From Streptomyces xanthochromogenes (GTDB lineage: Bacteria; Actinomycetota; Actinomycetes; Streptomycetales; Streptomycetaceae): a DNA stretch of 64,000 nucleotides. The notes beneath the pieces are model-generated. The model made no database searches and was not told where the DNA came from. It worked only from the letters and a program-made list of their open reading frames with translations. The stretch is from positions 1-64,000 of the forward strand of contig NZ_BMUZ01000018.1 in the NCBI RefSeq assembly GCF_014650455.1. The letters run 5' to 3'. Shown one piece after another: positions 36,122 to 45,120 of the stretch (position 1 is its first letter; the number at the start of each line of letters is the position of its first letter). Both the position numbers and the translations under genes were made by a program.

Positions 36122-37471
36122 TCAGTACCGCCCGCGCGTCGCCTCGGCGATCTCCTGCGGCGTACGGCCGTCGAAGAGCTTGGTCTCGGCCTGGCGCACC
36201 GCCACGATCGCCTCGAACAGCCGGTCGCCCAGTGCCTCGCGCAGCACCGCCGACTCCAGGAAGCGTCCGACCGCCTCGGGCAGCGAGGAGGGCAGCCGAC
36301 GGGGGCCGTCGGAGTGCACCGGATCGCCCGTCACGGGCTCGGGCAGGCGCAGGCCCGCGTCGAGCCCGGCGAGCCCGGCCGCGATCAGCGCGCCGACCAC
36401 GAGGTAGGGGTTGGCGGCCGGGTCGAACGACTTGACCTCGGCGTTCGCCGCGTCCTGCGCACCGGGCGGCCCGGCGACGAACCGCAGCGCAGCCTCCCGG
36501 TTCTCCAGACCCCAGCACTGGAAGGCGCCGGCCCAGCGGGACGGCGTGAGGCGCAGATAGCTCGCCGGGGTGGGGCCGCCGATGGCGAGCAGCGCGGGCA
36601 GTGCGTCGAGGACGCCCGCCAGGAAGCCTTCGCTGGTCGCGCTCATCCCGAACGGTCCTTCGCCACCCCGGCACAGGTTGCGGCCGTCCTGCCACAGGCT
36701 GAGGTGCACATGGCCGCCGTTGCCGACGCCCTCCGGGTCGACGACCGGGCCGAACCAGGGTGTGAGCCCGTGCCGGAGGGACACCGCCCGGATCGTCTCG
36801 CGCACCAGGACCGCGAGGTCCGCCGCCCCCACCGGATCGGCCGGGGCCACCGACACCTCGAACTGGCCTGCCGTGTACTCCGGGTGGATCTGCAGCACCT
36901 CGACGCCCTGCGCCTCCAGGGCGCCGATCACATCGCCCACGTACGCCGAGCGCTCCACGACCCGCGCCATTCCGTACGCCGCGCCCGCCAGCGGCGGGTC
37001 GACGACCCACTCCGTCTCGAAGCCCATCCGCAGCTCGATGCCGCGTTCGGCGGCCCGCTCGGTCATCCGGCGGGCGAACTGCCGCTGGCAGGCGTCGTAG
37101 GGCTGCCCCGACTGCTCGAAGCGGTCCACGGGCGCCCACGCCCAGCCGGGCTGGGCGGCGAGCACGGTGAGCCGGTCGAGGTCGGGGATCAGCCGCAGGT
37201 CGCCGTCCGGACCCCCGATGTGGGGGCTGGTGGTGACGGAGTCGTCCACCAGGTACACGTCGAACACCGGCGACATGCCGACGCCGTGCGCGGCGACCTG
37301 GGCGAGCCGCGAGGTCGGCACGACCTTGACGCGGGTGAGTCCCGCCACGTCCACCCAGGTCAACGCGACCGCCGTGACCCCCTCCGCGGTCAGCCGCGCG
37401 GCCGCGAGCCCGGCCTCCTGCTTCCGCCGTTGTGCCTGTTCGAGCCGCCCCGCGTCGTTCCCCTGCTCCAC
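36122..37471 (-). CDS. Glutamine-synthetase-like (gamma-glutamyl ligase) protein
   Basis: A 449-residue protein with the GS catalytic domain: FETEWVVDPP and HPEYTAGQFEVSVAP near the metal site, GNGGHVHLSLW with the ATP-site His, FQCWGLENREAALRF, and the EVKSFDPAANPYLVVGALIAAGLAGL block. It is unlike GlnA/GlnII and closer to GlnA3/GlnA4-type ligases acting on amines or polyamines. GTG at 37469-37471 has AAGGA upstream; the open frame above overlaps the ligase gene and is a shadow. Five bases separate it from the ligase stop, so it may be cotranscribed with that gene. Confidence 0.85.
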   Translation of the reverse strand: MEQGNDAGRLEQAQRRKQEAGLAAARLTAEGVTAVALTWVDVAGLTRVKVVPTSRLAQVAAHGVGMSPVFDVYLVDDSVTTSPHIGGPDGDLRLIPDLDRLTVLAAQPGWAWAPVDRFEQSGQPYDACQRQFARRMTERAAERGIELRMGFETEWVVDPPLAGAAYGMARVVERSAYVGDVIGALEAQGVEVLQIHPEYTAGQFEVSVAPADPVGAADLAVLVRETIRAVSLRHGLTPWFGPVVDPEGVGNGGHVHLSLWQDGRNLCRGGEGPFGMSATSEGFLAGVLDALPALLAIGGPTPASYLRLTPSRWAGAFQCWGLENREAALRFVAGPPGAQDAANAEVKSFDPAANPYLVVGALIAAGLAGLDAGLRLPEPVTGDPVHSDGPRRLPSSLPEAVGRFLESAVLREALGDRLFEAIVAVRQAETKLFDGRTPQEIAEATRGRY

Positions 37472-37476
37472 CGGTT

Positions 37477-39021
37477 TCAGTCCTTCCCGCCGCGCAGTGC
37501 GATGACTGTCGCGACCGTGTCCGCGTCCGAGGCCCTCTTGTCCTCGCGATAGCGCACTACCCGTGCGAACCGCAGTGTCACCCCTTCCGGGTAGCGCGAT
37601 GATCTCTGTACGCCGTCGAAGGCCACCTCGACGACGAGTTCCGGCCGCACCCGCACCCCCCAGGGCTCCTCGGCCACCGCCAACTCCCGCAGCCGCTCGG
37701 TCTGCCAGGCGAGCAGCACGTCGGTGAGCCCCTTGAACGTCTTGCCCAGCATGGCGAACGTGCCGTCCTCGCGGCGGGCGCCGAGGTGCAGGTTGGAGAG
37801 GGTGCCGGTGCGCCGGCCGTGCCCCCACTCGGCCGCGAGGACCACCAGGTCCAGCGTGTGCACGGGCTTGACCTTCAGCCACGAGGCGCCGCGCCGGCCC
37901 GCCGCGTACAGCGAGTCGAGCGCCTTCAGCACCACGCCCTCGTGCCCGCGTTCCAGCGTGTCCGCCGCGAACTGCTCGGCGGCGGAACGCAGTTCGGGGT
38001 CCGTGGGGTCCGCCACCACGAACCGTCGCACACGGCGCGGCTCGGGCGCGATGCGGGCCAGTTCCGCCTGGCGCTCGCCCACGGGCAGATCGAGCAGGTC
38101 ACGGCCGTCCACGAAGAGCAGGTCGAAGAAGACGGGGGAGAGCGGCAACCGGTCCTGGGCGCCCGCGACATCGAGCCGGGAGCCGACGCGTCCGGCGATG
38201 TCCTGGAACGAGCGGGGCCGCCCGTCGGGCCCGAGCGCGATCACCTCCCCGTCGAGCACGGCCGTCTCCGCCGTCAACTCCCGTGCCGCGGCCACCACTT
38301 CGGGCAGTCGCTCGGTGATCTCGTCGAGGGTACGGGTGAAGACCCGGACCGACTCCCCGTCCTTGTGCACCTGGGCCCGGATGCCGTCGAGCTTCTCCTC
38401 GACCGCGCAGGGGCCGAGCCGGTCGAGCGCCTCGGCCACGTCCTTCGCGCTCTGCGCGAGCATCGGCAGCACCGGACGGCCCACGTCGAGCCGGAACGCG
38501 GCCAGCGCGGAGGGACCCTCGGCCAGCAGTGCCTCGGCCACCGTGCCGAGCGAGCCGCCCAGCATCACCGCCCGCCGCACATCCGCCGCGGGGGCTCCGG
38601 CGGCCGCGGCGAGGCCCTCGACGGCCGCCGCGTCCAGCGCGCCCTGGCGGACCTCGCCGGTGATCAGCGAGACCAGGAAGCGCTGCTCCTCCTCGGTGGC
38701 CGCCGCCATGAGCTCACCGACGAGCCGCTTGCGCTCGCCCTGGGCGCCCTTGCCGGCCACCAGCGAGATCGCGTCGAGCCGTTCGTCGACCTCCCGTACG
38801 GTCAGCCGGGCCGAAGTGGCGGGCGCGGGGCGGTCCTTGACGGTGGCCCAGCCGAGCCCGGTGCGCCGCTGCGGCAGCCGGCCCGCGAGATACGTCACCA
38901 CCAGCGGCGCCTCGTGCGGTGCGGTGGCCGAGAACAGCCGGGCAAGCAGCGCGGACTTCTCCGAGCGGGATGCGGTGGCGGCGATCTCGGCCGAGGTTCT
39001 GGCCACGTCGGAGAGCAGCAT
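37477..39021 (-). CDS. ATP-dependent DNA ligase
   Basis: A 514-residue ligase. A helical N-terminal domain (about 1-195) precedes the adenylation domain with active-site Lys in EEKLDGIRAQVHKDG, VLDGEVIAL, FFDLLFVDG, EGVVLKA and SWLKVKP. An OB domain follows (VVEVAFDGVQRSSRYPEG). It belongs to the single-chain archaeal-like LigB/LigC group found beside the NAD-dependent LigA in Streptomyces; a repair role is likely. The ATG at 39019-39021 is almost touching GGAGG, unusually close. An ATG eight codons upstream has no site, so the start is uncertain by a few codons. Confidence 0.87.
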   Translation of the reverse strand: MLLSDVARTSAEIAATASRSEKSALLARLFSATAPHEAPLVVTYLAGRLPQRRTGLGWATVKDRPAPATSARLTVREVDERLDAISLVAGKGAQGERKRLVGELMAAATEEEQRFLVSLITGEVRQGALDAAAVEGLAAAAGAPAADVRRAVMLGGSLGTVAEALLAEGPSALAAFRLDVGRPVLPMLAQSAKDVAEALDRLGPCAVEEKLDGIRAQVHKDGESVRVFTRTLDEITERLPEVVAAARELTAETAVLDGEVIALGPDGRPRSFQDIAGRVGSRLDVAGAQDRLPLSPVFFDLLFVDGRDLLDLPVGERQAELARIAPEPRRVRRFVVADPTDPELRSAAEQFAADTLERGHEGVVLKALDSLYAAGRRGASWLKVKPVHTLDLVVLAAEWGHGRRTGTLSNLHLGARREDGTFAMLGKTFKGLTDVLLAWQTERLRELAVAEEPWGVRVRPELVVEVAFDGVQRSSRYPEGVTLRFARVVRYREDKRASDADTVATVIALRGGKD

Positions 39022-39092
39022 GCCTCCATCGTGACCCCGAAACATCGGTCCACGCATTCGCTCGGGCCCCTCCCGGATGGGACCATCGAGGC

Positions 39093-39527
39093 ATGATCAA
39101 CAGGTTTGCCCGGATCGCCCTCGCCGCGGTCCTCGCGTGCCTCGCCGTGCTGCTCGTCGGCTGCGGGGGCAAGGACAGCGCGAAACCCACGGGCCCGGGG
39201 TCCTCCCCGCCGGTGTCCGCACCCGCCTCCGCACCCGCCTGGGCCAAGGGCATGGCCACGGTCCCGGCGGCCCAGCTGCCGCCCGAAGCGCGCAGCACGC
39301 TCAAGCTCATCGACAAGGGCGGCCCGTTCCCGTACAGCAAGGACGGCGTGGTGTTCGGCAATTTCGAGAAGCTGCTGCCGCAGCACAAGCGCGGTTACTA
39401 CCACGAGTACACCGTCGACACCCCGGGCTCCCGCGACCGCGGCGCCCGGCGCCTGATCACCGGGCAGGGCGGCGAGTTCTACTACACCGGCGACCACTAC
39501 AAGACGTTCAAGGCGGTACTGCGATGA
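39093..39527 (+). CDS. Secreted RNase Sa-type guanyl ribonuclease, predicted lipoprotein
   Basis: A 144-residue protein. Residues 1-26 form a lipoprotein signal with lipobox LLVGC, then a Pro/Ser/Ala linker to about 50. The C-terminal 95 residues match the N1/T1/Sa ribonuclease fold: LPPEARSTLKLIDKGGPFPY, catalytic Glu in YYHEYTV, Arg in RRLITG, and His in GDHYKTF. The two cysteines that form the disulphide in RNase Sa are absent. ATG at 39093 was chosen for the signal peptide. The stop overlaps the barstar-like gene (ATGA), so toxin and inhibitor are made together. Confidence 0.88.
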   Translation: MINRFARIALAAVLACLAVLLVGCGGKDSAKPTGPGSSPPVSAPASAPAWAKGMATVPAAQLPPEARSTLKLIDKGGPFPYSKDGVVFGNFEKLLPQHKRGYYHEYTVDTPGSRDRGARRLITGQGGEFYYTGDHYKTFKAVLR

Positions 39528-39862
39528 CGGCCCAACCGTTCGCCGGCCTGCTCGCCGGCGCCCGCGCCGAGGGCTGGACCACGGTGGTCCTCGACCTGAC
39601 CGGCGTCACCGGCAAGCAGGCCCTGATGGACCGCTTCGCCCGCGCCCTCGACCTGCCCGACTGGTTCGGCCGCAACTGGGACGCGCTCGCCGACTGTCTG
39701 GGCGACCTCCCGGCCAACGGCAGCGGGCGGCTCCTGATCGTCACCGGCTGGCAGCCGTACGCCGAGGCCCGCCCCGAGGAGTGGGCGATCGCCCGGGAAA
39801 TCCTGGACGAGGCGGCGGGTCCGGAGCTGTGCCCGGTGCTCGCGCTAGGAGGATCGCACTAG
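39524..39862 (+). CDS. Barstar-family ribonuclease inhibitor
   Basis: A 112-residue cytoplasmic protein of the barstar fold. LDLPDWFGRNWDALADCLGDL (about 42-63) corresponds to barstar helix 2, with the conserved Asp that plugs the RNase active site. It begins at ATG 39524, overlapping the RNase stop by four bases. Its partner carries an export signal, so this protein would protect the cell before export or from re-entry. Assignment is firm at family level. Confidence 0.88.
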   Translation: MTAQPFAGLLAGARAEGWTTVVLDLTGVTGKQALMDRFARALDLPDWFGRNWDALADCLGDLPANGSGRLLIVTGWQPYAEARPEEWAIAREILDEAAGPELCPVLALGGSH

Positions 39863-39990
39863 GCCCAAGGTCCTGTCCCTGGACGATCGGCCCGGGCAGC
39901 GCAATCGTACGAACATGGGACAATGAACTACGTGCTTTTCCCCTGGCTGAAATGCCTGGGGCCACCTCGAACGACTGGGATGTTCAGCAC

Positions 39991-41433
39991 GTGCGTTTCC
40001 TCAACGACATCAAGCCGCCGTACGACCTGACGTACGACGATGTGTTCATGGTGCCGAGCCGCTCCGCGGTGGGCTCCCGCCAGGGCGTCGACCTGGCGTC
40101 CCCCGACGGCTCGGGGACCACCATCCCGCTCGTCGTCGCCAACATGACCGCGATCGCCGGCCGCCGCATGGCCGAGACCGTGGCCCGCCGTGGCGGCATC
40201 GTCGTGATCCCCCAGGACATTCCGATCGAGGTCGTCACCGACGTCATCTCGTGGGTCAAGACGCGTCACCACGTGCTCGACACCCCGATCGTCCTGGACC
40301 CGACCCAGACCGTCGCCGACGCGCTGGCCCTGCTGCCCAAGCGGGCCCACAACGCGGGCGTCGTCGTGGACGGCGAGCGCAGGCCGGTCGGCGTCGTCAC
40401 CGACCAGGACCTCACCGGCGTGGACCGGTTCACGCAGCTGTCCGAGGTCATGTCCAAGGACCTGCTGCTCCTGGACGCGGACATCGACCCGCGCGAGGCC
40501 TTCAACAAGCTCGACAACGCCAACCGCCGCTACGCCCCCGCCGTGGACAAGGAAGGCCGTCTCGCCGGCATCCTGACGCGCAAGGGCGCCCTGCGCGCGA
40601 CGCTCTACACCCCGGCCACCGACGCCGAGGGCAAGCTGCGCATCGCGGCCGCCGTGGGCATCAACGGGGATGTGGCCGGCAAGGCCAAGCAGCTCCTGGA
40701 CGCCGGTGCGGACACCATCGTGGTGGACACCGCGCACGGCCACCAGGAGTCGATGATCGCCGCGATCAAGGCCGTGCGCGGCCTGGACCCGCAGGTCCCG
40801 ATCGTCGCGGGCAACATCGTCGCCGCCGAGGGCGTGCGCGACCTCATCGAGGCCGGCGCGGACATCATCAAGGTCGGTGTGGGCCCCGGCGCCATGTGCA
40901 CCACCCGGATGATGACCGGCGTGGGCCGGCCGCAGTTCTCCGCCGTCCTGGAGTGCGCCGCCGAGGCCAAGAAGTTCGGCAAGCACGTCTGGGCCGACGG
41001 TGGCGTACGCCACCCGCGCGACGTCGCCATGGCGCTGGCGGCCGGTGCCTCCAACGTCATGATCGGTTCCTGGTTCGCGGGCACCTACGAGTCCCCGGGC
41101 GACCTGCACACCTCCGCCGAAGGTCACCTCTACAAGGAGTCCTTCGGCATGGCCTCCGCCCGCGCGGTCAAGAACCGTACGAGCGACGAGTCCGCCTACG
41201 ACCGGGCCCGCAAGGCCCTGTTCGAGGAGGGCATCTCCACCTCGCGCATGTTCCTCGACCCGACCCGGCCGGGCGTCGAGGACCTGATCGATTCGATCAT
41301 CGCGGGTGTCCGCTCCTCCTGCACCTACGCGGGTGCCTCCTCGCTCGCCGAGTTCGAGGAGAAGGCCGTCGTCGGCATCCAGTCCGCCGCCGGCTACGCC
41401 GAGGGCAAGCCGCTGCACGCCAGCTGGAGCTAG
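39991..41433 (+). CDS. GuaB1-family IMP dehydrogenase-related protein (probable GMP reductase)
   Basis: A 480-residue protein of the IMPDH/GMPR fold with two CBS domains (about 95-205: DPTQTVADALALL, VGVVTDQDL, MSKDLLLLDADID). FLNDIKPPYDLTYDDVFMVPSRS starts the barrel; VDTAHGHQESMI and the catalytic Cys loop VGPGAMCTTRMMTGVG follow. This is the actinobacterial GuaB1 group; the mycobacterial member was shown to act as a GMP reductase rather than an IMP dehydrogenase. GTG at 39991 gives the family N-terminus, although GGGA is its only weak ribosome site; the open frame continues upstream to 39781. Confidence 0.87.
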   Translation: MRFLNDIKPPYDLTYDDVFMVPSRSAVGSRQGVDLASPDGSGTTIPLVVANMTAIAGRRMAETVARRGGIVVIPQDIPIEVVTDVISWVKTRHHVLDTPIVLDPTQTVADALALLPKRAHNAGVVVDGERRPVGVVTDQDLTGVDRFTQLSEVMSKDLLLLDADIDPREAFNKLDNANRRYAPAVDKEGRLAGILTRKGALRATLYTPATDAEGKLRIAAAVGINGDVAGKAKQLLDAGADTIVVDTAHGHQESMIAAIKAVRGLDPQVPIVAGNIVAAEGVRDLIEAGADIIKVGVGPGAMCTTRMMTGVGRPQFSAVLECAAEAKKFGKHVWADGGVRHPRDVAMALAAGASNVMIGSWFAGTYESPGDLHTSAEGHLYKESFGMASARAVKNRTSDESAYDRARKALFEEGISTSRMFLDPTRPGVEDLIDSIIAGVRSSCTYAGASSLAEFEEKAVVGIQSAAGYAEGKPLHASWS

Positions 41434-41477
41434 TCACCGCCCAGCGGTACGGCCCGATCGCCCGACCGCCGTACGCC

Positions 41478-41513
41478 CCGGAGCCCCCGCGATTTCTCTC
41501 GCGGGGGCTCCGG
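41478..41513. terminator. Terminator between guaB1 and the esterase gene
   Basis: A 15-bp perfect stem (41478-41492 with 41499-41513, loop TTTCTC) about 45 bases after the guaB1 stop and 36 bases from the convergent esterase stop; probably bidirectional. Confidence 0.85.
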
Positions 41514-41548
41514 CACGTGCGGTGGGCTTCCGGGCACGTCCAGCCCGG

Positions 41549-42613
41549 CTACGGCAGGCGGGACGGCCCGGACGCGTCCGGGGGCGCCGGTACATGAGGG
41601 GCCAGCGCCCGCGCCACGACCGCCCCGAGCACGGCGTGCCCCTCGTCCGTGGGGTGCAGCCCGTCGACGAGGTGGTCCGGAGTCAACAGGTCCTTGCCCG
41701 GCAGCAGTTGAAGGGTGTGATCACCCCCGGCGATGAGCTCCTCGGTCGCCCCCTCCATGGCCGCGCGCAGCTCGGAGAGCGTCGCGCCCAGCGCGTTCGG
41801 AGTCTGCTCGGCCTCCGGGCACAGCAGCGGGGAGACCAGGAGCAGCGGCGTCGTCGGATGGCCCTGGCGTACGAGCCGCAGGAACGCCAGCGTCGTTTCG
41901 TGCATCAGCGTGGCCGAAAACGGCACCGGCGACCAGCAGTTGGTGCCGAAGGCGAGCGTGATGACGTCGCCCGAAAGGCGCGCGAGCTGTTCGGCGGTGG
42001 GAAGTTCGCCGCGCCCGCCGCCCGCGTACCCGAGGTTCACCGTATCCAGACCCAGCGCCCGGCCCGCGACCGCCGGCCAGGCGTGTGCGGGCCGCGTCGA
42101 CCACCAGCCCTCCGTGATGGAATCCCCGTGCACGAGCCAGCGCGGCTGCGGCGGGGCCGGCGCGAGCGTGCCGCCGACCGGCCGGAGGCCGACGATCCTT
42201 GGGGCCTGCGCCTCGGGCGGATGAATGGTGAACGGGCCGGGGGAGCGCGGCAGTTGAAGGCGCACATGCCCTTCCTGACGGGGCGTCACGGACTCCTCGG
42301 CAATGCACCGCCCGCCCTGCCAGAGCGCGAAGGTGTGCGCGAGGTCGTGCAGCTCCGCGTCGTCCTCCGGTACCCGGGCGCGATAGCGGACCTCCACCGC
42401 CGACGCCTCCCGCGCGGTGAACTCGATCCGCATTCCGATGGGCAGCGCGGCCCGCTCCCCGGTGTCCCACGGCAGCCGCATCACATCGTCCGGATCGGCC
42501 CGTACCGGCTGCCCGTCGGCGTCGAGCCAGGCCACCCCGCGCAGGAAGGGGGCCGGATCCAGCCAGCCCGTGGCCGACGGCCCGGCGATCTCGTACGGCA
42601 CGTGCAGCTCCAT
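41549..42613 (-). CDS. SGNH/GDSL-type esterase
   Basis: A 354-residue protein. The N-terminal half is a beta-rich domain. The C-terminal half is an SGNH hydrolase with nucleophile Ser in HGDSITEG, Gly in LGYAGGGR, Asn in GTNCW, and His/Asp in DGLHPTDEGH. No signal peptide is visible, so it is probably cytoplasmic. The arrangement resembles sugar acetylesterases that carry an N-terminal jelly-roll domain. The substrate is unknown. The 389 bases upstream (42614-43002) hold the permease control region. Confidence 0.85.
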   Translation of the reverse strand: MELHVPYEIAGPSATGWLDPAPFLRGVAWLDADGQPVRADPDDVMRLPWDTGERAALPIGMRIEFTAREASAVEVRYRARVPEDDAELHDLAHTFALWQGGRCIAEESVTPRQEGHVRLQLPRSPGPFTIHPPEAQAPRIVGLRPVGGTLAPAPPQPRWLVHGDSITEGWWSTRPAHAWPAVAGRALGLDTVNLGYAGGGRGELPTAEQLARLSGDVITLAFGTNCWSPVPFSATLMHETTLAFLRLVRQGHPTTPLLLVSPLLCPEAEQTPNALGATLSELRAAMEGATEELIAGGDHTLQLLPGKDLLTPDHLVDGLHPTDEGHAVLGAVVARALAPHVPAPPDASGPSRLP

Positions 42614-42754
42614 GGGGCGCGACCCTGCAACAGCCCTGATGAAGTGTCAAGGCGACCGCCTGACCAGGACCGGCGTGCGAGCCCGTGACCAGGACCACTG
42701 CGCGAGGCCGTGAGAAGGGGCACGAACAGGGCATACGCACGTATCGAACGTTGA

Positions 42755-42814
42755 TGTGCAACAAACACCCACTGCTCGCGCCCGCGCGCAATGATCAGCC
42801 GCCGATGCGCAAGG
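42755..42814 (+). promoter_or_regulatory. Three GCAA boxes upstream of the amino-acid permease
   Basis: GCAAC at 42758-42762, GCAAT at 42788-42792 and GCAAG at 42809-42813 are spaced 30 and 21 bp, close to whole helical turns. The third sits in TGCGCAAGG. The same three-box layout (31 and 22 bp) occurs before the amidase gene at 45562-45619. They are candidate binding sites for the Lrp-type regulator at 44483. The gap also holds TGACCAGGACC repeated at 42661 and 42686; no gene was seen in it. Confidence 0.6.
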
Positions 42815-43002
42815 TTGCTGCATTACGACCGGGAAGCGGAAACCCATAGGGTTCTCGCCGTACGTGGAGTGGCGGGGACCGCCTGCTCGGCGGAACCGGC
42901 CACGGGAAGGCTCCATGCTGCCCGAAAATACCCCTTTTGTGCGGGCAGGCCGGTCCGTCGCGGTCACCCGCCGCCGATTGGCAGCGATAAGGAGCCACCT
43001 CA

Positions 43003-44472
43003 GTGTTGGATCACGGCGCAGCGCCACCCTCAACCGATGCACCCGCCGCCGGGGGCCCGCGCCCCGGCAGCGGTCTGATGCGGCGCAAGCCGGTGGAACG
43101 CCTGGTCGAGGAGGGTGGCCAGGGCGAAGGCGGTTCGCTCAAGCGCTCCCTCGGCATGTGGCAGCTGACCATGATCAGCATCGGTGCGACGCTCGGCACC
43201 GGCATTTTCGTGGTGCTCGGCGAGGCCGTCCCCAAGGCCGGACCCGCCGTCACGCTCTCCTTCGTGCTCGCCGGCCTCACGGCGCTCTTCTCCGCCCTGT
43301 CCTATGCCGAGCTGGCCGGCTCCATCCCGGTCGCCGGCTCGTCGTACTCGTACGCTTACGCAACGCTCGGCGAACTCGTCGCCTGGATCTGCGGCTGGTG
43401 CCTGATCCTGGAGTACGGCGTCTCGGTGGCGGCGGTCGCCGTCGGCTGGGGGCAGTACCTCAATGAGTTCCTGGACGGCACGATCGGCGTCACCATCCCC
43501 GACGCGCTGTCCGCGCCGCCCGGCGACGGCGGGATATTCAACCTCCCCGCGCTGATCGTCGTCGTCCTCGCGATGGGCCTGCTGCTCGGCGGCGCCCGTG
43601 AGTCGGCGCGCGCCAACACGATCATGGTCGGGGTGAAGATCGCCGCCCTGGTGCTGTTCTGCGTGATCGGCTTCATGGGCTTCAAGTCGGGCAACTACTC
43701 CAACTTCATGCCGATGGGCACGGCCGGTGTGAGTGGGGCGGCCTCGACGCTGTTCTTCTCCTACATCGGTTTCGACGCCGCTTCCACAGCCGGTGAAGAG
43801 GCGAAGAACCCCAAGAAGGACCTGCCGCGCGCGATCATGCTCTCGCTGGTCATCGTCACCGCGCTCTACGTCCTCGTCGCCTTCGTCGCCGTCGGCGCGC
43901 GCCCCTGGAAGCAGTTCGAGGGCTCGGAGGCGGCGCTCGCCGGGATCATGAAGGACGTCACCGGACACTCCTTCTGGGCCACGCTGCTCGCCGCCTGCGC
44001 CGTGATCGCCATCGCCAGCGTCGTCCTGACGGTGCTCTACGGCCAGACCCGCATCCTGTTCGCGATGTCCCGCGACGGTCTGGTGCCCAAGGTGTTCGCC
44101 AAGGTCAGCCCGCGCAGCGGCACGCCGGTCGCCAACACCATCGCCGTGTCCCTGTTCTGCGGTGTGCTCGCCGCCGCGGTGCCGCTCGGCAACCTCGCGG
44201 ACGCCACCAGCATCGGCACGCTCTTCGCCTTCGCGCTGGTCAACGTCGCCGTCGTCATCCTGCGCAAGACCCGTCCCGACATGCCGCGCACCTTCCGGGT
44301 GCCGCTCGGCTGGGTCGTCCCGATCCTCGGCTTCCTCAGCTGCGGCTACCTCATGTGGAACCTCTCCGGGGTCACCTGGGAGTACTTCGGATACTGGATG
44401 GCCGCCGGTCTCGTGATCTACTTCGCTTACGGCTACCGCCGTTCCAGGCTGGCCACCGCCTCACAGAAGTGA
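43003..44472 (+). CDS. APC-superfamily amino-acid permease (CAT-like)
   Basis: A 489-residue inner-membrane transporter with about 12 hydrophobic segments. A soluble N-terminus of about 50 residues is followed by ISIGATLGTGIFVVLGEAV (first helix with the substrate GxG motif), GSSYSYAYATLGEL, and SYIGFDAASTAGEEAKNPKKDLPRA in the sixth helix region, typical of cationic amino-acid transporters. GTG at 43003 has AAGGAG nine bases upstream. The neighbouring Lrp regulator and lysine-monooxygenase-like gene suggest import of lysine or a related amino acid. Confidence 0.88.
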   Translation: MLDHGAAPPSTDAPAAGGPRPGSGLMRRKPVERLVEEGGQGEGGSLKRSLGMWQLTMISIGATLGTGIFVVLGEAVPKAGPAVTLSFVLAGLTALFSALSYAELAGSIPVAGSSYSYAYATLGELVAWICGWCLILEYGVSVAAVAVGWGQYLNEFLDGTIGVTIPDALSAPPGDGGIFNLPALIVVVLAMGLLLGGARESARANTIMVGVKIAALVLFCVIGFMGFKSGNYSNFMPMGTAGVSGAASTLFFSYIGFDAASTAGEEAKNPKKDLPRAIMLSLVIVTALYVLVAFVAVGARPWKQFEGSEAALAGIMKDVTGHSFWATLLAACAVIAIASVVLTVLYGQTRILFAMSRDGLVPKVFAKVSPRSGTPVANTIAVSLFCGVLAAAVPLGNLADATSIGTLFAFALVNVAVVILRKTRPDMPRTFRVPLGWVVPILGFLSCGYLMWNLSGVTWEYFGYWMAAGLVIYFAYGYRRSRLATASQK

Positions 44473-44482
44473 TCCACCCGCA

Positions 44483-44938
44483 GTGCGACTCAATGACCTC
44501 GATGAACGCATCGTCCACGCGCTCGCCGAAGACGCCCGACGCTCCTACGCCGACATCGGCTCGCTGATCGGGCTGTCCGCCCCCGCCGTCAAGCGGCGCG
44601 TGGACCGGCTGCGGGCCGAGGGTGCCATCACCGGTTTCACCGTACGGGTGGACCCGGCGGCGCTCGGCTGGGAGACCGAGGGCTTCATCGAGATCTACTG
44701 CCGTCGCAACACCTCGCCCGACGCGATCAAGCGCGGGCTGGAGCGGTACCCCGAGGTCGCGTCCGCCTCCACCGTCACCGGTGAGGCGGACGCGATCGTC
44801 CAGGTCTTCGCCTCCGACATGCGGCACTTCGAGCGGGTGCTCGAGCGGATCGCGGGCGAGCCGTACGTGGAACGCACCAAGTCGGTCCTGGTCCTCTCGC
44901 CCCTGCTGCGCCGCTACACCTCCGGCTCCCCGGCCTAG
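44483..44938 (+). CDS. Lrp/AsnC-family transcriptional regulator
   Basis: A 151-residue regulator. The N-terminal helix-turn-helix (LNDLDERIVHALAEDARRSYADIGSLIGLSAPAVKRRVDRL) is followed by the RAM amino-acid-sensing domain (VASASTVTGEADAIVQVFASDM). GTG at 44483 follows the permease stop by 10 bases, so the two are cotranscribed. It is likely to control the permease and the amidase/monooxygenase genes through the GCAA boxes found before both. Confidence 0.9.
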   Translation: MRLNDLDERIVHALAEDARRSYADIGSLIGLSAPAVKRRVDRLRAEGAITGFTVRVDPAALGWETEGFIEIYCRRNTSPDAIKRGLERYPEVASASTVTGEADAIVQVFASDMRHFERVLERIAGEPYVERTKSVLVLSPLLRRYTSGSPA

Positions 44939-45032
44939 GCCGGGCCCCTGGGGTTGTCCCGCCCGCCCGCCCGTGACTCGGCGTTGGTGGGTGCCGGCCC
45001 TCCTGGGGCTCCGCCCCAGACCCCGTTCGCGC

Positions 45033-45070
45033 CTGAACGGCGCTCGTCCTCAAACGCCGGACAGGCTGAA
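45033..45070. repeat. Dispersed repeat element (Lrp side)
   Basis: Contains GCGCTCGTCCTCAAACGCCGG, the reverse complement of the core in the tandem repeats at 3921-4083, and nearly identical to 48337-48377. It lies 95 bases after the Lrp stop. Confidence 0.7.
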
Positions 45071-45120
45071 GACGCCCATGCACCCAGTGCCACCAAGGGC
45101 CGCGAACGGCCACGGAAGCC

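Noticed and set aside
36122..37882. 586-codon version of the GS-like gene
   Set aside because: The extension lies inside the DNA ligase gene in another frame and has no similarity to GS.
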